DNA of 64,000 nt, taken from Vesta saturnalis (Eukaryota; Arthropoda; Insecta; Coleoptera; Lampyridae). The stretch lies in NCBI GenBank assembly GCA_036346205.1, contig JARFJB010002418.1, positions 372,001 to 436,000 on the forward strand. Direction: 5' to 3'. The position numbers were made by a program, and so were the translations under genes. This document shows, piece by piece, positions 61,186 through 64,000 of the stretch (positions are counted from its first letter, which is position 1; each line of letters begins with the position of its first letter). A model generated the notes under the pieces. It saw only the letters and a list, made by a program, of their open reading frames with translations. It ran no database searches and had not been told where the DNA came from.

Positions 61186-61663
61186 CTAAGCGCATAACAA
61201 ACAATTATCGCTGTAAATAAAGAAAGCTTTTAGTTTAAGTGTAACCAAAAAATTTGTCAAGGACTTTGTAACTTTCGTTAATAAGAAGACGCCGTTTAAA
61301 TAGATATACCGAATTTTAATTATAAGTTTGAATGAGTAAAAATTAATCAAGTAGCGCTTTGTTAACAGTTGTGCATTTACGTTGAATCAAATGAAGAATT
61401 AGTTAACCCTTTATAGGGAAATACTTTTTTTTTAATATTTTGGGATTATTGCTTCAGATAGTTTGAGATATGTTGATTCTTTGTAAATTTTATATAGACG
61501 ATATGACAAATACGATTTAGTGTTAGTAAATTTGGTATTATTTTCTGTGCAGTATACGAGCAATGTAACCCCGTTTCTTTGCGCATTTAGATATTTACGA
61601 TCAATTACAATTTAAGATGATTTATTTTGGTTGTCATTCAAGTTATCCAAAGATTTTATTTAG
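61186..61663. other. AT-rich DNA before the last piggyBac
   Basis: Probably intronic to the exon at 60719-61185. No feature recognised. Confidence 0.4.
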
Positions 61664-61667
61664 TTAA

Positions 61668-64000
61668 CCCTCCCTTACTAACGTACGGTCTCTGAGACCA
61701 ACTTTGTCGAAACTTGTCGATACCAGCCGACATGAATCGATTCAACAACCATGCGTCTAGGTACCTTCCTATCGAGCGGTTCTACAGTCAGTGTTAAAGT
61801 GGTCACAGTGTGTGACGTGTCGCTACTTCGCTGTAACCGGCTTCGGTGCCATTGACTGTGGTTAGTATCTGTGTGACAATACACAATGCAATGATAATAA
61901 TTATTATTTTATATTTGTTTATTACAGAATTTGAAAATGGCTTTTGGAGATTATGATAGAGAACAAGAAAGACTTCGAATGCTGTTCGACGAAGTGGAAG
62001 CGGGCCAAGCAAATGAAAGCTATGATGACGATGCAAGTGAAAACGATGATCGAGTTGAAACCCAAGATATCAACACTGATTCGGAACAGGAGTTTTTAGA
62101 TGAAGAAGGACTTAACGTAGTCACTGGGTTACATCATAAAATAGCATACTTTCTTGGGAAAGACGGAACAACAAAATGGAGGAAACATACATCTCAAGCA
62201 AGGAATGTTCGGACACGTGTGCAAAATATTGCTACGCAATTACCAGGTGTCAAAGGAATTGCTCGTCAAACGAACGATCTATTAGATATATGGTCTTTGT
62301 TTTTTACTGATGAAATGTTAGAACAAATAGTCCATTATACAAATGAATACATTAGATTAAAAAATTATGATCCTACTTACAGGACAGCGAAAGAAACAGA
62401 TATAATTGAGATCAAAGCCCTTATTGGGTTATTGTATATATCAGGGGCAAATAAAAACAGTCATATGAATGCGAGTAAATTGTTCAGAACCAGTGGACTC
62501 TCAAATGAGATATATCGCTTAACAATGTCCTTCGAGAGATTTAGATTTCTTTTACGAAATATCCGTTTAGAGGACAAGATAACGAGAGAAGAACGACAAA
62601 AAACAGATAAATTAGCTGCAGTAAGAGAGTTTTTCGATAGGTTTACTGCGAATTTACCAAAATATTATTCAACGTCGCAATACACAACTGTGGACGAAAT
62701 GCTTCCAAGTTTCCGAGGAAGATGCGGATTCCGAGTGTATATGCCCAATAAGCCTCGAAAATATGGCATAAAAATATATGCGTTAGTAGACGCTAGTATG
62801 TTTTATACTACTTCCATGGAAATATATGTAGGAAAGCAAGCTGAAGGTCCATATCGAGTTGATACGTCAAATATGGCTTTAGTTCCGCGTCTTTACCGAC
62901 CCATATGGGGCACGAGAAGAAACGTCACAATGGATAATTTTTTTACGAGTATGGAATTGGCAAATAAACTTTTGAAAGACTATCAACTCACTATAATAGG
63001 GACGCTTAGAAAGAATAAAAAGCAAATTCCACCAGCTTTTGTAAACCTGAAGAGACCAGAGCGTACAAGCATGTTTGCATACCAAGAACAAGCAACTCTT
63101 GTTTCCTATATTCCAAGGCCCAACAAAAACGTACTGCTTCTATCAACGATGCATTTCTCCGATACGATCGATGACCTGACAGGAAGACCAGAAATTATAA
63201 TGGACTACAACAGAACCAAAGGTGGGGTGGACGTAGTTGACAAGCTTTGTGAAACCTACAACTGTGCTAGATCAACACGTCGTTGGCCGATGGTTTTATT
63301 TTATTCCGCAATGAATGTAGCAGCTATCAACTCGTATGTTATTTATAAAGGTAACAATACTGAAGGCCAAAAGATGCCTAGAGTTGATTTTCTGGAGAAA
63401 TTTGGATATGATTTAGTAAATGAACATCAAAGGCGGCGAAGTGTCCAAGAAAATATTCCGCGAACTATTCGACTAAGATTACGAGAAGTTTGCAACCTAA
63501 ACATAGCAGAACAACAACCTGTAGCAAGCATTTACGGACGATGTCACTATTGCTCAAGTAAGAAGAACAGAAAAACTCGATACTCTTGTTGCAAATGTTA
63601 TAAATTTATGTGTTTAGAACATTTAACTCCTATCTGTACCGAATGTAGCAATATAACCGAAAATTACAAGCTTCAGACAGCATTGTTTTTTAGAATGTAT
63701 TTTTAATTATATTACTGTTTTTTTGTAAGATTAAGGCATATAATATTCAACTTTTAAAATAGCAATGGCAAGTCATTATTTTTAAGATTTTTTCAGGTTG
63801 ATTTGTTATTCCTTGTTTTTGAAAATGAAATATTTTAGTTTTTTCTTGCTGTATTTTTATATTTCGCTTTGTCTAAGGTAAAATACGAGATTCTTGTTTA
63901 TTACAACTTGTTTTATTGATATCCCATTCACAATAATATTGTTGATTTAATACAGGCATGATTTTCCACTTTTTCTTAACATCGGTCTCAGTGATCCATG
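61668..64000 (+). mobile_element. piggyBac element with intact transposase, right end beyond the window
   Basis: TTAA at 61664-61667 followed by CCCTCCCTTACTAACGTACG. Sub-terminal GGTCTCTGAGACC (about 61687-61699) has a partner GGTCTCAGTGATCC at 63984-63997, suggesting the right terminus lies within a few dozen bases after the window end. Confidence 0.88.
61937..63706 (+). CDS. piggyBac transposase, 589 residues, uninterrupted
   Basis: I chose the ATG at 61937 (MAFGDYDREQERLR); an AG acceptor lies just upstream (TTTATTACAG), so a 5' UTR intron is likely. The acidic N-terminus is normal for the family. The catalytic Asp are D253 (TTVDEMLPSFRGR), D333 (NVTMDNFFTSME) and D432 (TKGGVDVVDKL). Spacing is close to the model piggyBac triad (268, 346, 447). 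The C-terminal Cys/His finger (CHYCSSKK, CCKCYKFMC, CTEC) is complete and length matches active family members (about 590). The protein should excise and insert the element at TTAA. This is the only full-length, unbroken large ORF in the window. Confidence 0.93.
   Translation: MAFGDYDREQERLRMLFDEVEAGQANESYDDDASENDDRVETQDINTDSEQEFLDEEGLNVVTGLHHKIAYFLGKDGTTKWRKHTSQARNVRTRVQNIATQLPGVKGIARQTNDLLDIWSLFFTDEMLEQIVHYTNEYIRLKNYDPTYRTAKETDIIEIKALIGLLYISGANKNSHMNASKLFRTSGLSNEIYRLTMSFERFRFLLRNIRLEDKITREERQKTDKLAAVREFFDRFTANLPKYYSTSQYTTVDEMLPSFRGRCGFRVYMPNKPRKYGIKIYALVDASMFYTTSMEIYVGKQAEGPYRVDTSNMALVPRLYRPIWGTRRNVTMDNFFTSMELANKLLKDYQLTIIGTLRKNKKQIPPAFVNLKRPERTSMFAYQEQATLVSYIPRPNKNVLLLSTMHFSDTIDDLTGRPEIIMDYNRTKGGVDVVDKLCETYNCARSTRRWPMVLFYSAMNVAAINSYVIYKGNNTEGQKMPRVDFLEKFGYDLVNEHQRRRSVQENIPRTIRLRLREVCNLNIAEQQPVASIYGRCHYCSSKKNRKTRYSCCKCYKFMCLEHLTPICTECSNITENYKLQTALFFRMYF

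Overview
The window is eukaryotic, AT-rich and almost entirely repetitive. Short spliceosomal introns, long TA microsatellites, TTAA- and TA-flanked DNA transposons, Polinton fragments and a Ty3/gypsy element with a tRNA-Lys-type primer site all point to an insect. A hemipteran, planthopper-like genome is my guess, not something the sequence proves.

Layout. 0-2.5 kb: 3' part of a broken Jockey/CR1-like non-LTR retrotransposon. 2.8-3.5 kb: hAT remnant cut by a piggyBac-type end. 3.5-6.06 kb: an intronless, very AT-rich block with a matrixin-hemopexin gene and two unknown genes; it looks like an endogenised large insect DNA virus (nudivirus-like, inferred). 6.06-8.08 kb: PIF/Harbinger element whose transposase exon sits antisense inside an intron of its MADF-domain gene. 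8.08-16.47 kb: Ty3/gypsy element with 1.23-kb LTRs and a canonical gag-pol slippery heptamer. 16.47-23.18 kb: a two-gene transposon (YqaJ-type nuclease plus THAP-DDE transposase, ISL2EU-like) with a complete piggyBac in its last YqaJ intron. 23.19-25.61 kb: pogo-like element. 25.9-42 kb: Polinton/Maverick debris (two integrases, a small conserved ORF, a protein-primed DNA polymerase B) broken up by a minisatellite, a TA microsatellite, a piggyBac remnant and an hAT element with an exact 8-bp target duplication. 42.6-44.15 kb: mariner-like element with 240-bp inverted repeats inside a TA microsatellite.

44.6-55.95 kb holds the most gene-like object: a six-exon gene with two CCHH/CCHC-type fingers, a tyrosine-recombinase domain with R, K, R, GH and Y landmarks, and a SANT-like C-terminus. 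A second pogo-like element lies in its first intron; a MITE, large palindromes and a transposase-like fragment lie in others. 56.8-58.3 kb: possible short exons and a mariner remnant. 58.3-60.67 kb: a damaged piggyBac. 60.7-61.2 kb: a well-formed minus-strand exon of an unknown gene. 61.67 kb to the end: a piggyBac with an uninterrupted 589-residue transposase.

Many frame breaks are single-base length changes, often in short A, T, G or C runs. Several genes that look broken may therefore be victims of long-read consensus errors rather than real decay. Clear nonsense changes (Trp to stop in two transposases and one integrase) also occur, so both processes are probably present.
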